Positions 12,801 to 19,903 of a DNA stretch of 20,832 nt are shown here, piece after piece. This DNA is from Saccoglossus kowalevskii (taxonomy: Eukaryota > Hemichordata > Enteropneusta > Harrimaniidae): assembly GCF_000003605.2 (NCBI RefSeq), contig NW_003134354.1, positions 18,995 to 39,826 on the forward strand, written 5' to 3'. Within the stretch, counting starts at the first letter, position 1, and every line of letters begins with the position of its first letter. The position numbers and the translations under genes were made by a program. Below the pieces are notes generated by a model that searched no databases, had not been told where the DNA came from, and saw only the letters and a program-made list of their open reading frames with translations.

Positions 12801-15800
12801 ACATTATTGATGACGCCACGTTATCTGAAAGTGTTCCAACGGCTGTGTCGCCAACGGAAATGACAGAGATCTCACCAGAAGTGCCTGTATATAATATAGA
12901 ACACTGCAATAGCACAGCTTTTATATCTGTAAAAGAACTTCCTATTGAGGATAAAGAGGATGATGCTGATAACCAAGTAACTGAACCAGCGCCCATGTTT
13001 TCAGCGGAATCTGAAGAAAGAGTACATATGGAGCTGTCCTATGACATTGACTCGCTGCCACGCCATGTGGAAGCTGATGTGAAAATAGTACAACACCAGT
13101 CTTCAAGGGAATCCGCAGAAAATGCATCTTTTCATGACATTTCACATGTTTCCAAGTCCAATGAGACTTTAATGGTTGTAGACAGTAGTCGCACTGGGGA
13201 AAGAAAATCATTGAGTCGGTCGGAAACTTCCATATCGATGGAGAAGACAATTGCAATAGAGACAGTTGAACAGACGCCCGTGTCGAATAGGGAAGAGCAG
13301 TTAGGAGCTGACAGCCCCAAAAGTAAAATTCTGTTACATCCTAAAGCTGGTGATGAAGTGGTTCTAATGACACCCGGTACAAGTGGCTATAGTACTTCCA
13401 ATGACTCTGATTTGGAAGAGCCATTAAAGCGCGACAGTGAGGAGAGACTGAAAGGTGTTTACATGGGACCATTAAAGATTGCTGCCATGAATGGATTAAC
13501 CTTGTCTAGGCTTATAGAATTACACGACTCAGATGAAGATGATACCGATGTCAGGGTAAGTATTTACTCTCAGTTTTGTATTGCCACATTAGATAACAAG
13601 TTGATTGATAGTGTGCAAGCCGTGTGATAGATGTCGGTAATATGTCTTACTGTATTACAACATATTTTGTTCTATAATTGAAATCTAAAACCTGAATGTG
13701 TGCATGTGCATTGTATTATGTCTTTCACTCCTAAAACGTGTGCACACGTTTCACTTGACTCTATGGTGAAATAGGCAGACAAAACACTGTAAAATATACA
13801 TCCTGGTCTCTCGCATCGAAAATTGTATTTTATTAAACCCTGTGTTCAAAGTCTGAAAACTGCAACTTAGCAGTGGTGCGGCCTCTACTCTGCACAAGGG
13901 ATGAGCACAATACACTGATTAAACAATTATGTATAAACAATAAACATAACCATGAAAAATCATTCAGTTAAAATGAGATTTTAGAATATCAACATCATGC
14001 AATAGTATGTACCATCCTAACCATTGTCAAACAACATTTTCATTATTGGTTGGTAGAGATTGATTTAACTACCATACTGTATCTTCAAAAGATTGTGTTG
14101 TGCGATTTGATAAACTATGTCAAATTTGTTCATAACTGTTTTTCTGAGATGGACAGCGCCAGCGAGCAGCCACATTTTTTTTTTAGGTTTTACATGCTGG
14201 CTGGTGCTAGCTGGTAGTATGATCACTAAGTTTTGTAAGACTAGGCACTTCCAGTCAGACTGCCTTGAATTTGAAATTGACATACAGATGATACATGAAG
14301 CCCTTTAGTAGATATACTTATGACTAACACTTGTACTAAACATTGAGATCAACTACTGGTTAACAGGAACTTGTCAATACTTGTTTTAATAAATTCTGTT
14401 CTAGAGCCATGTCTAGGATATTCCTTGATGTTTGCAATCAAACTTTTACAACTACATGTACAATACATGTATTATGTTATGATTTGAAATAATTCCTTTT
14501 TCCAGTTTTGTTTACCATTGCATGATGGGGACTATGTCATGCCAATGACGCATTCATTAGTGAATGTCCAATTTCAATTTCCATGCTGATCTACAAATTT
14601 GCATTTCTGTATGATCATGGTGGATCATGGTTATTTTCAGACATTTTCTAGGAACTTGCTTTTTGTGGAGCCAGTAAAACACACACACTTCAAATGCTAC
14701 AAGCAAGGTATTTTGCTGGCTGATCAGAACATGACCATTGTCCTGCTTTTCAATTCAGTGGAAAATCTTAGAGAAGAAGTTAGAGAAAGGGTCAGTATTT
14801 ACAGAGTATGAGCAGATACCAAAGAAGAAATACAATGCTATGTATACAACTGCACAAAAGCCTGAGAACGTAATCAAGAATAGGTTTACGCATGTACTGC
14901 CATACGAGGTAGGTTGATTTTTACATTCTGATATGTTATCATCGCAATATAATATAATACAATGAACCAGTCACCTCTAAACAAAATACTAGTTGGGATT
15001 TTTAGCTCCGCTGTCGACTTTGTCGAGCGGAGCTTATCATATGAGTGATTGTCCGTCGTCGTCCGTGTCAATGTTTTACTTTTTCTTGAAAACTACAAGC
15101 CTGAATGCTTTGATACTTGGTGTATATGTACCTTGGGTAGACCTCTCTCAGATTTGTTCATTTCATGATCATATCTTCAATTCTCTAATTTTGGTGAATA
15201 TTGTTGTTTTTGGTAAAAAGTGATATTTTCGACTTCTTGTTAAAAACTGCAAGTCCAATTGCTTTGATATTACATATATACGTACTACATGTGGATCTCT
15301 CTCAGATTTGTTCATTTTGTAATAGTATCTTCAATTCTCCAATTTTGGTGAATATTTTTGTCATTTTTGGTAAAAAGTGATATTTTCGACTTCTTGTTAA
15401 AAACTGCAAGTCCAATTGCTTTGATATTACATATATAGGTACTACATGTGGATCTCTCTCAGATTTGTTCATTTTGTAATAATATCTTCAATTCTCCAAT
15501 TTTGGTGAATATTTTTGTCATTTTTGGTAAAAAGTGATATTTTCGACTTCTTGTTAAAAATTGCAAGTCCAATTGCTTTGATATTACATATATAGGTACT
15601 ACATGTGGACCTCTCTCAGATTTGTTCATTTTGTAATGATATCTTTAGTTCTCTAATTTTGGTGAATATTTTTGTCATTTTTGGTAAAAAGTGATATTTT
15701 CGACTTCTTGTTAAAAATTGCAAGTCCAATTGCTTTGATATTACATATATAGGTACTACATGTGGACCACTCTCAAATTTGTTCATTTCATGATGATATC

Positions 15801-17346
15801 TACAATTCTCATTTATGATGAAAAATGATATTTTTGAATTCTTGTTGAAAACGGCAAGTCCCATTGCATTGATACTATGCATGTTCATTTTCTAATGATA
15901 TCTTCTGTTCTTTAATTGAAATGTGCATTGCTAACAGCGGAGCTTTCTCAGCCGACAGGCTGCTTGTCTTCTTTCTACATTGGTTTATATTTATTTTTTT
16001 AGGATACAAGGGTAAAGTTAAGACCAGATAAAGCCAATCCAAGTGGTTACATCAATGCCTCGCTCCTGAAAGTAAATGTTGCCAGTGAGGAACTCCATTA
16101 TATAGCGGCTCAGGGGCCATTACAGAATACAGTGATAGATTGGTGGAATATGATATGGCAAGAAGGTGTTCTAGTTATTGTTATGTTGACTGCGGAGTCT
16201 GAAGCAGGCAAACCAAAGAGTTTCAGATACTGGCCGCAATTCAACACTGACAGGAACACACTTGAATTTGGCCCTGTAAGTACGGTAGTAGCAATCAAAG
16301 TTCTTACGTCTTTAGGCTGAGATGGTTATTGTTCAAAACCTGGTGATGTTTATGTATGCGGATAAAGAAAGTTTGACTACCCGGTATATGTAAACCATGT
16401 TTTTAAATGTTAGTTGGTAGTTAATTTCATCACCTTCATATTTTATATATTTATTGAAATAGACAAATTGTATTTATTTTGACAGTTCCAAGTAATTGGT
16501 CAGTTCACCAATAATTCTGGATTTTACGTGACAAGTAGTATTACTCTGAGACATAAGCCTTCAGGAGAACAGAGGACAGTCTGGCACCTTCAGTACACAG
16601 ATTGGCCAAACCAAGGTTGTCCAGATGATGTACAAGGATTCTTAGGTATGGCTAATATATTGTGCAGATTTCCTTGTACTCTCAATTCATGTTCATTGAT
16701 CAATCGTATCCATGAAGTACAATGCATGCGAGAATTTGTTCCTCGTCTAATCCAACCAACCCCGAGAATTGTCAGCTAAATCGTCTCTGTTCACCTTTTG
16801 TAGCTTTCTTAGAAGAAATCCAGTCAGTATGTAGACATGCAAACAGTATGCTGGTTGGTGATCACTCACCACCAGTTCTAGTGCATTGTAGTGCCGGTGT
16901 TGGAAGAACTGGTGTGGTGATTTTAGCTGATGTGATGATTGCTTGTCTGGAATATAGTGAGGTAAGTTTATCTGTACTGTTGTATTGATCTGATCTTTGG
17001 GAAAGTGAATAATACAATAATTTCTATTTAATGTTAATACTGAAAAGGTGTGTTTAAATTGTCCTTAGAATGTGTCCCAGCATTTTGGTCAGCAGTGTAA
17101 TCATAGTGACTTGTATGAGATTTTATTCATTCCTATAGTTATCCTCTTGCCGATATCTAAAGCAATGGCATCACAGAAATTATCATCATAGCTTTAATCA
17201 TATTTTGTTATTTCCAGAATGTTGATGTGCCGAAAATGCTTACAGCTTTACGACAGCAACGGATGCTGATGGTGCAGACTGTGGGGCAGTACATCTTTGT
17301 TTACAAGACACTTATACAATTCCTGAAGAACTCAAGACTCATCTGA
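705..17346 (+). CDS. PTPN14/PTPN21-like (Pez): FERM-domain tyrosine phosphatase, Pez/PTPN14/PTPN21 family (5' partial, 13 exons)
   Basis: Join of 705-874, 6359-6456, 7563-7633, 8106-8264, 9496-9584, 10789-10959, 11317-11474, 11823-13555, 14759-14908, 16003-16275, 16486-16645, 16804-16961, 17218-17346: 3519 nt, 1172 residues plus TGA. Every intron is GT-AG and the frame is continuous throughout. Residue numbers in this annotation count from the first in-window codon. Order: FERM domain (1 to ~250), long low-complexity linker with PPPPY at 520-524 and the family block [15 protein letters not shown] at 854-868, then the phosphatase domain (~885-1172) with [10 protein letters not shown] (Cys1106, Arg1112). 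There is no PDZ domain, which separates it from PTPN3/4. Human PTPN14 and PTPN21 are about 1,180 residues, so only the N-terminal ~60 residues are missing. Family members are cytosolic or junction-associated proteins that bind YAP/Yorkie and KIBRA through WW-PPxY contacts and restrain Hippo-pathway output; that role is inferred here. Vertebrate PTPN14 and PTPN21 are paralogues, so a single invertebrate copy would be orthologous to both. Family assignment is very secure. Confidence 0.95.
1376..1415. repeat. Short 14-bp tandem repeat (ACATTAGACATTGG)
   Basis: The unit ACATTAGACATTGG is repeated about two and a half times. It is a local expansion of the ACATTAGACATTA segment found once in each larger ~150-bp unit. 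Confidence 0.75.
2300..2479. mobile_element. 180-bp MITE with 25-bp TIRs and TA target duplication, copy 1
   Basis: The left terminus (2300-2324, starting CCGTAAAATCTGTATTAGAA) is the reverse complement of the right terminus (2455-2479, ending ATACAGATTTTACAG) with 24 of 25 positions matching. TA dinucleotides flank both ends (2298-2299, 2480-2481), consistent with a Tc1/mariner-type target duplication. Inside, the phrase AATAGAAGYCGC recurs in four places, near 2314, 2331, 2405 and 2446. The element is too short to encode a transposase, so it is non-autonomous. It interrupts a unit of the ~150-bp array, whose GTACTA and AATCATCAAATATC halves lie on either side, so it inserted after the array formed. 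Confidence 0.88.
3785..3960. repeat. 28-bp perfect tandem duplication and hairpin between 12-bp direct repeats
   Basis: TATCTGGTTGAG occurs at 3785-3796 and 3949-3960. Between them, a 28-base unit starting AATAAGGGTTAATTT is present twice without mismatch (3825-3852, 3853-3880). It is followed by an inverted repeat AGATGGTTCT (3891-3900) / AGAACCATCT (3940-3949) enclosing TACCCTT / AAGGGTA. This could be a small non-autonomous element, but no transposon family was recognised. Confidence 0.6.
6359..6456 (+). CDS. Exon B: FERM lobe F2
   Basis: Residues 57-90. The split Arg is completed, followed by [14 protein letters not shown] and [18 protein letters not shown], matching the family pattern QLKKDILEG..PC..EQA..LA..AVQ. 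It encodes helices of the acyl-CoA-binding-protein-like F2 lobe. The acceptor is TTGCAG, the donor GTAGTT, leaving in phase 1 (G|CT, Ala). Confidence 0.95.
6457..7562 (+). other. Intron 2
   Basis: Phase-1 intron of 1106 bases from GTAGTT to a T-rich tract and TTCTAG. AT-rich, with no repeat family, RNA gene or open coding stretch recognised. Confidence 0.85.
7563..7633 (+). CDS. Exon C: FERM lobe F2
   Basis: Residues 90-113, [19 protein letters not shown] then VLLPK, corresponding to the family segment that begins with a phenylalanine-glycine-aspartate turn. The 71-nt exon is small but fixed by phase on both sides (in at phase 1, out at phase 0, donor GTAAGC) and by its match to PTPN14/21. 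Confidence 0.93.
7634..8105 (+). other. Intron 3
   Basis: Phase-0 intron of 472 bases. It has a strong polypyrimidine run (about 8082-8098) before the CACTAG acceptor. Nothing else recognised. Confidence 0.85.
8106..8264 (+). CDS. Exon D: FERM lobe F2 end to F3 start
   Basis: Residues 114-166. It encodes a helix ([19 protein letters not shown]), then [10 protein letters not shown] and [12 protein letters not shown]. The last matches the family hallmark MDGYGEESYPAK, which joins lobes F2 and F3. It starts and ends in phase 0; the donor is GTCAGT. Confidence 0.96.
8713..8729. repeat. Poly-C tract (17 C)
   Basis: Uninterrupted run of 17 C in intron 4. On the - strand it is an equally long G run. 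Its length is likely polymorphic and prone to sequencing error. Confidence 0.85.
9354..9370. repeat. C-rich tract
   Basis: Twelve C, one T, then four C, also in intron 4. Simple-sequence tract with no other meaning evident. Confidence 0.8.
9496..9584 (+). CDS. Exon E: FERM lobe F3 start
   Basis: Residues 167-196, [20 protein letters not shown] then LNGQPSVYF and a Lys split AA|A. It matches the start of the PH-like F3 lobe of PTPN14 (ligand-binding beta strands). Enters in phase 0 and leaves in phase 2 at GTGAGT. Confidence 0.95.
9585..10788 (+). other. Intron 5, with MITE relative and a possible in-frame alternative acceptor
   Basis: Phase-2 intron of 1204 bases. It holds a relative of the intron-1 MITE (about 10451-10649). 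Its last 78 bases (10711-10788) are open in the frame of exon F and are preceded by a strong pyrimidine-rich acceptor ending TTGTAG at 10710. Other parts show only ACATGTA-type short repeats (around 10098-10112). Confidence 0.8.
10451..10649. mobile_element. MITE copy 2, related to the intron-1 element, left end degraded
   Basis: From about 10500 to 10649 the sequence tracks the intron-1 element closely: AATAGAAGTCGC, a TTTTTGAATAATTGAGAA-like stretch, AAATTCATCATTTCTCATAT, CTGTTGCATTGTACCATTTT, and a right end ATACAGATTTTACAG followed by TA. The left terminus is not intact. Only TA-CCGTA (10449-10455) remains, followed by a T run and unrelated sequence instead of the remaining TIR. The left boundary is therefore tentative. 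Confidence 0.75.
10789..10959 (+). CDS. Exon F: FERM lobe F3
   Basis: Residues 196-253. The Lys split is completed, then [37 protein letters not shown] and KLKFYRL. These correspond to the family pattern RWHDI..M.HNK..F.LE..ETIQFQ.ED.ETAKY..R.....KFYRL, the last strands and C-terminal helix of F3. I place the start at 10789 because it gives a gap-free match to PTPN14. An upstream acceptor at 10710 would add 26 in-frame residues. Leaves in phase 2 at GTGAGT. Confidence 0.93.
10960..11316 (+). other. Intron 6
   Basis: Phase-2 intron of 357 bases ending TTTTCAG. The frame of the next exon happens to stay open back to 11072, but that part has no family similarity and is taken as intron. Confidence 0.8.
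11317..11474 (+). CDS. Exon G: start of the linker after FERM
   Basis: Residues 253-306, basic and Ser/Thr-rich ([28 protein letters not shown]). In PTPN14 a basic, arginine/serine-rich stretch also follows the FERM domain, but residue-level similarity is weak here. The exon is supported by phase (in at 2, out at 1), by splice sites (TTTTCAG; CAAG|GTGGGT) and by the open frame. Confidence 0.85.
11475..11822 (+). other. Intron 7
   Basis: Phase-1 intron of 348 bases ending CTCTTCACAG. Nothing recognised inside. Confidence 0.85.
11823..13555 (+). CDS. Exon H: 1.7-kb linker exon with WW-binding PPPPY motif
   Basis: Residues 306-883, 1733 nt. It shares landmarks with the PTPN14/21 linker, in order: LSLDR and [21 protein letters not shown] (392-398; human YRPTPDY); the paired YSQPE / [23 protein letters not shown] with PPPPY at 520-524 (12464-12478); [13 protein letters not shown]; a serine/acidic region with [10 protein letters not shown]; and [15 protein letters not shown] (854-868) followed by [10 protein letters not shown]. 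PPxY motifs in this family bind WW domains of YAP/Yorkie and KIBRA. I find only one PPxY here. Linker segments between landmarks are not conserved and look disordered. Enters in phase 1 (G|AC), leaves in phase 0 at AGG|GTAAGT. Confidence 0.95.
13556..14758 (+). other. Intron 8, between linker and phosphatase exons
   Basis: Phase-0 intron of 1203 bases ending TTTTCAATTCAG. The exon H frame continues open into it to a stop at 13625-13627, so intron retention would give a protein ending after the linker. It contains an 18-bp perfect palindrome (13734-13751) and two ACATGTA motifs near 14453-14471. Confidence 0.85.
13734..13751. repeat. 18-bp perfect palindrome in intron 8
   Basis: AAACGTGTGCACACGTTT equals its own reverse complement with no spacer. 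It could be a binding site for a dimeric factor or chance; nothing around it decides. Confidence 0.7.
14759..14908 (+). CDS. Exon I: start of the phosphatase domain
   Basis: Residues 884-933, [20 protein letters not shown] then [20 protein letters not shown] and [10 protein letters not shown]. Human PTPN14 has CKILEQRLEQG.VFTEYE and a NRFQDVLPY-type phosphotyrosine-loop sequence. As in that family, the usual Tyr of KNRY in classical phosphatases is Phe. Trp takes the place of the human Cys at the exon junction. Phase 0 at both ends; donor GTAGGT. Confidence 0.95.
15004..15944. mobile_element. 941-bp TIR element built of 157-bp tandem units
   Basis: It begins AGCTCCGCTGT (15004-15014) and ends with the exact reverse complement ACAGCGGAGCT (15934-15944). 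The left end is itself a hairpin: AGCTCCGCT (15004-15012) and AGCGGAGCT (15026-15034) around CGAC-TTT-GTCG, with two extra bases. A GTCCGTCGTCGTCCGTGTC tract follows near 15051. The core is a tandem array annotated separately. No coding capacity is visible and no clear target duplication was found. The GTCCGT tract next to a short inverted terminus resembles repeats I associate with marine invertebrate genomes, but the family was not identified. Confidence 0.75.
15072..15890. repeat. 157-bp tandem repeat array (about 5-6 units)
   Basis: The landmark TGATATTTTCGACTTCTTG recurs at 15221, 15378, 15535 and 15692, exactly 157 bases apart each time. A degenerate last copy is at 15826 and a divergent first copy near 15072. 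Each unit also has GCAAGTCCAATTGCTTTGAT and CTCTCTCAGATTTGTTCATT. The middle units are nearly identical, so they were duplicated or homogenised recently, while the outer ones are degraded. Confidence 0.92.
16003..16275 (+). CDS. Exon J: phosphatase domain, substrate loop and core
   Basis: Residues 934-1024, opening [20 protein letters not shown], with the YINAS motif of classical tyrosine phosphatases. Then come [39 protein letters not shown] and LEFGP, matching the core of the family (IATQGPLQNT..DFW.MVWEQG, EKSFRYWP). Phase 0 at both ends; acceptor TTTTTTTAG, donor GTAAGT. Confidence 0.97.
16486..16645 (+). CDS. Exon K: phosphatase domain with WPD loop (WPN here)
   Basis: Residues 1025-1078, containing [38 protein letters not shown] and VQGFL. 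The WPD loop supplies the general-acid Asp in classical phosphatases. Here the third position is Asn (AAC, 16609-16611, residue 1066). As I recall, vertebrate PTPN14/21 have Glu at this place, so the family is already atypical. An amide cannot act as a proton donor in the usual way. Enters in phase 0, leaves in phase 1 (TTA G|, donor GTATGG). Confidence 0.95.
16804..16961 (+). CDS. Exon L: phosphatase signature (P-loop)
   Basis: Residues 1078-1130: [20 protein letters not shown], then [20 protein letters not shown] and ACLEYSE. The nucleophilic Cys (16887-16889, residue 1106) and phosphate-binding Arg (16905-16907, residue 1112) of HC(X)5R are both present. Acceptor TTTTGTAG, donor GTAAGT, leaving in phase 0. 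Confidence 0.98.
17218..17346 (+). CDS. Exon M: Q-loop and C-terminus, stop codon
   Basis: Residues 1131-1172 then TGA (17344-17346). [11 protein letters not shown] matches the Q-loop that positions the catalytic water, with its Gln at 17278-17280 intact. The protein ends [11 protein letters not shown], almost the same as the human family terminus (LIQFLKSSRLI), so the C-terminus is complete. Confidence 0.97.
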   Translation, partial: NVDVPKMLTALRQQRMLMVQTVGQYIFVYKTLIQFLKNSRLI

Positions 17347-17557
17347 GCAGCTGTGAGGAAACATGATTGCATCACTTTTCAGACTTACGGTGCCAATACA
17401 CATCCAACCATCAGAAGGCCAAATCAAAATTAAGACACATGAACTCTAGCAAGTCTGAATTTTTAGCGTGACTGAAATCAAAATAGAAAATTGATCTACG
17501 TTGGGCATTAACAGGACATAGTGAAACATGAGAATACTTTGCAATACACTCGTACAT

Positions 17558-17565
17558 TGTAAATA
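17558..17565 (+). promoter_or_regulatory. Candidate Pumilio response element
   Basis: TGTAAATA matches the PUF-protein consensus TGTANATA and lies about 210 bases after the stop. In AT-rich DNA such a match can occur by chance. Confidence 0.35.
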
Positions 17566-18294
17566 GTTTGACATACACGTACGAAAGATCTTCAGTACTC
17601 TGCTTGTAAATTATAAATTAGTACAGTAGATTTGTGCAAATTCCACTGTGCTTACAGTATTATTATAGAATGTATATCATCACTATGCTTTGTAACATCT
17701 GGAATATATTTAGTCGTTTCTTATTTATTATGCAAAATGGTGATCAAGTTTTCTGGGTGTATTATTTATATAATTTCAGTGCTATTATTGGGGGCGTACA
17801 GTGTCATCATCGGACATGTTGGTGGAGAAATCCCTTATCATTCTTTTGTTTCATTTGTGGAGGTGCAAATGCTTCCCTATTTCTGTGAAAATTAACAATT
17901 TGATTTGGTTGAGGGATAGTAATTATTACCAGTGCCTATGTCTTTGTTACACCATTGTACAGAGACATCACCGTCCATTTAATCACGTCTTTTTTTTTTT
18001 TAGGATTCTCTCTATTGGGTGAAAAGTGTGATGGGGGTAAAATATAATAACCATAGACATTCCTTTGCTTATGTACAATGACATATTTTATACTGAATTC
18101 ATATTTTGTACTCAGGTGATGTAGGGTTTTGGGTGCTATTATTTTGGGTTTGAATTCCTGCTACATTATTGAACAGTAACTATTTTCTGCAGCTATATCG
18201 TAATCTGCTGGACAGATTCAATATTTTCAGGGAATGTTTCTTATCATATTTTCCTTTCAAATCTTGCTGCAGCCATTTGTGTGTATATTCATAA

Positions 18295-18307
18295 ATTTAT
18301 TTATTTT
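18295..18307 (+). promoter_or_regulatory. Candidate AU-rich element
   Basis: ATTTATTTATTTT contains overlapping ATTTA pentamers, the usual form of mRNA-destabilising elements in 3' UTRs. The AT-rich background lowers its weight. Confidence 0.35.
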
Positions 18308-18385
18308 CTATATTATAGACAAAAATAATGGACTGATAAAAATTGTATGAAATCTTCTTTTTTTTTCTTTTTATTTCTCATATCA

Positions 18386-18391
18386 AATAAA
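18386..18391 (+). promoter_or_regulatory. Possible proximal poly(A) signal
   Basis: AATAAA about 1.04 kb after the stop, followed by TGTGAGAGGTGGTTATT, a GT-rich downstream region. It could give a shorter transcript. Confidence 0.4.
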
Positions 18392-18480
18392 TGTGAGAGG
18401 TGGTTATTAACTTACTAAGTTTTAAATACTACGAAAGTGAAGCTGGTGTTCTCTGATTTAGCCTCAGACTGAAGAGCATA

Positions 18481-18483
<3 letters not shown>

Positions 18484-18517
<34 letters not shown>
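18484..18517. repeat. (AC)17 microsatellite
   Basis: Seventeen uninterrupted AC units within the presumed 3' UTR. Likely length-polymorphic. Confidence 0.97.
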
Positions 18518-18518
<1 letters not shown>

Positions 18519-18924
18519 AACTTGTAGAAATGATATCTTCACATCCTCTCCAAATTTCATTGATTCATTAGCTCTGTTTTTGCTGTACGTAATCTTGGCA
18601 TACTAGTATTACTGCAAAGCCAGTCTATTTCCTTATCTGAATTTGAGGCTAGCTTCACACTCGTTAAAATCTTTTCAAAATGAAATATATGGACTGTTGC
18701 TTTTGCTGGCAGTATTTGTGTGGTTTCTCATGACCTCCGTAACTCATTGCCCCTATCAGTCCTAACAAGACTATTACTTACTACATGATAAAATTAAAGC
18801 AGGCATTTATTTGCAAACCTTATAATAATTCGAAGTAACAAATCTTGTACAAAGTATTTTATTTGAAATATATAAATTATTGTTCCTTGTTCACAGTCAC
18901 TGTATAGCCAAGTTATGAGAAAAG

Positions 18925-18930
18925 AATAAA
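18925..18930 (+). promoter_or_regulatory. Possible intermediate poly(A) signal
   Basis: AATAAA about 1.6 kb after the stop. The downstream context is not strongly GT-rich, so it is weaker than the flanking candidates. Confidence 0.25.
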
Positions 18931-19477
18931 AGGCAGTCTCCCATATAACTATGCAATTACTGACTTTCTGGATATTCTGCAAGAAATGGTCCCAACTTTT
19001 AAAACCACTTTACTTTGCCAACATTTGAAAATATATTGTTTTTTCAGGAAAAGACAAGCATTATATTTCTATTTTTTACCAATTAACTATTGTAGGCAAA
19101 GTTTGATTTATGAAATTGGTTGTGGGTTTGTTGTAACATTTTAAAGTTTTATAACTCGTACATATATCTATTCCTATTCTCTGAATGTGAAGGAGGTTTT
19201 TTTTTTTTTTTTAACACAAGTTTGTAGAAAAATTGTCAATTAAGATCAAAGCTGGTGAGGAGTCAAAATTCTTATAGGGTGCTTAATTAATAGTATATTT
19301 TTAAATCACAGTCTATAATTGGGAGTCAGATCATAGCATTCTGGCATTTTTAAATGTTGTCAGTGTGAACTGGCATGTCACACTTAGTCATTAAGTTAGA
19401 TCAGTGATATATTTGGTAGAATCAATATAACTTCCCATAATAGATTAATAATACTGCTCTTTGGGAAAGTCTTTTAA

Positions 19478-19485
19478 TGTAAATA
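19478..19485 (+). promoter_or_regulatory. Second candidate Pumilio response element
   Basis: TGTAAATA again, about 75 bases before the favoured poly(A) signal, where PUF sites are often found. It could be chance. Confidence 0.35.
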
Positions 19486-19557
19486 ATAATATTTTGTATT
19501 AAATGGTATTGTACTATAGAGACCTGCCATTGTCAATATATATTCATTGTTAATATC

Positions 19558-19563
19558 AATAAA
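19558..19563 (+). terminator. Favoured poly(A) signal
   Basis: AATAAA about 2.2 kb after the stop. An A-rich stretch suitable for cleavage lies 15-30 bases on (around 19578-19590), followed by a pyrimidine/GT-rich CTTCTTTCTATATTTTGTT. This is the typical animal arrangement. Confidence 0.55.
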
Positions 19564-19903
19564 CTATTGCAAATATGAACTAAAAAATTAAATCTTCTTT
19601 CTATATTTTGTTATCACCTGATGCATATCCACAGTAGTCGCGTTGAAGTAAGAAATATCACTGATATTTTACTCTAAACTCATTGATGTGTTAAAATCAA
19701 ATTGAATTTTTATCGCTGCAATACAAGTTTTTCAGATTGGGTAACAGTTACACAGTTTAATGACAATAACAACAATTTTTTTTTGAAAGTTTTTGTTTCG
19801 CTGATTGTTTATTTGATGAATAAGTTGCGAGTCTCGGTTTCATGACTTTCACGACTTTCAAACACAATCCCATCTTTCACAATATATAATTTTTTCAGCC
19901 TAT

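Larger units (their letters stand above)
14909..16002 (+). other. Intron 9, largely one repeat element
   Basis: Phase-0 intron of 1094 bases ending ATTTTTTTAG. The bulk (15004-15944) is the 941-bp element annotated separately. The flanking ~90 and ~60 bases show nothing else. Confidence 0.85.
17347..19580 (+). other. Probable 3' UTR
   Basis: AT-rich sequence after the stop with no further exons or conserved open frames. It includes an (AC)17 microsatellite, an AU-rich element, two Pumilio-type motifs and three AATAAA hexamers (18386, 18925, 19558). The end is placed just after 19558 because that signal has the best surroundings. Alternative shorter 3' ends are possible. Confidence 0.6.

Noticed and set aside
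12162-13320. Several - strand frames of 60-104 codons opposite exon H
   Set aside because: Shadows of the coding strand in the large linker exon.
15616-15888. 90-codon frame on the - strand
   Set aside because: Translation of the 157-bp tandem units, with the same repeated phrases; not a gene.
17632-18022. Three overlapping + strand frames after the stop codon
   Set aside because: They lie in the 3' UTR, have no similarity to the gene or to each other, and follow the conserved SRLI terminus.
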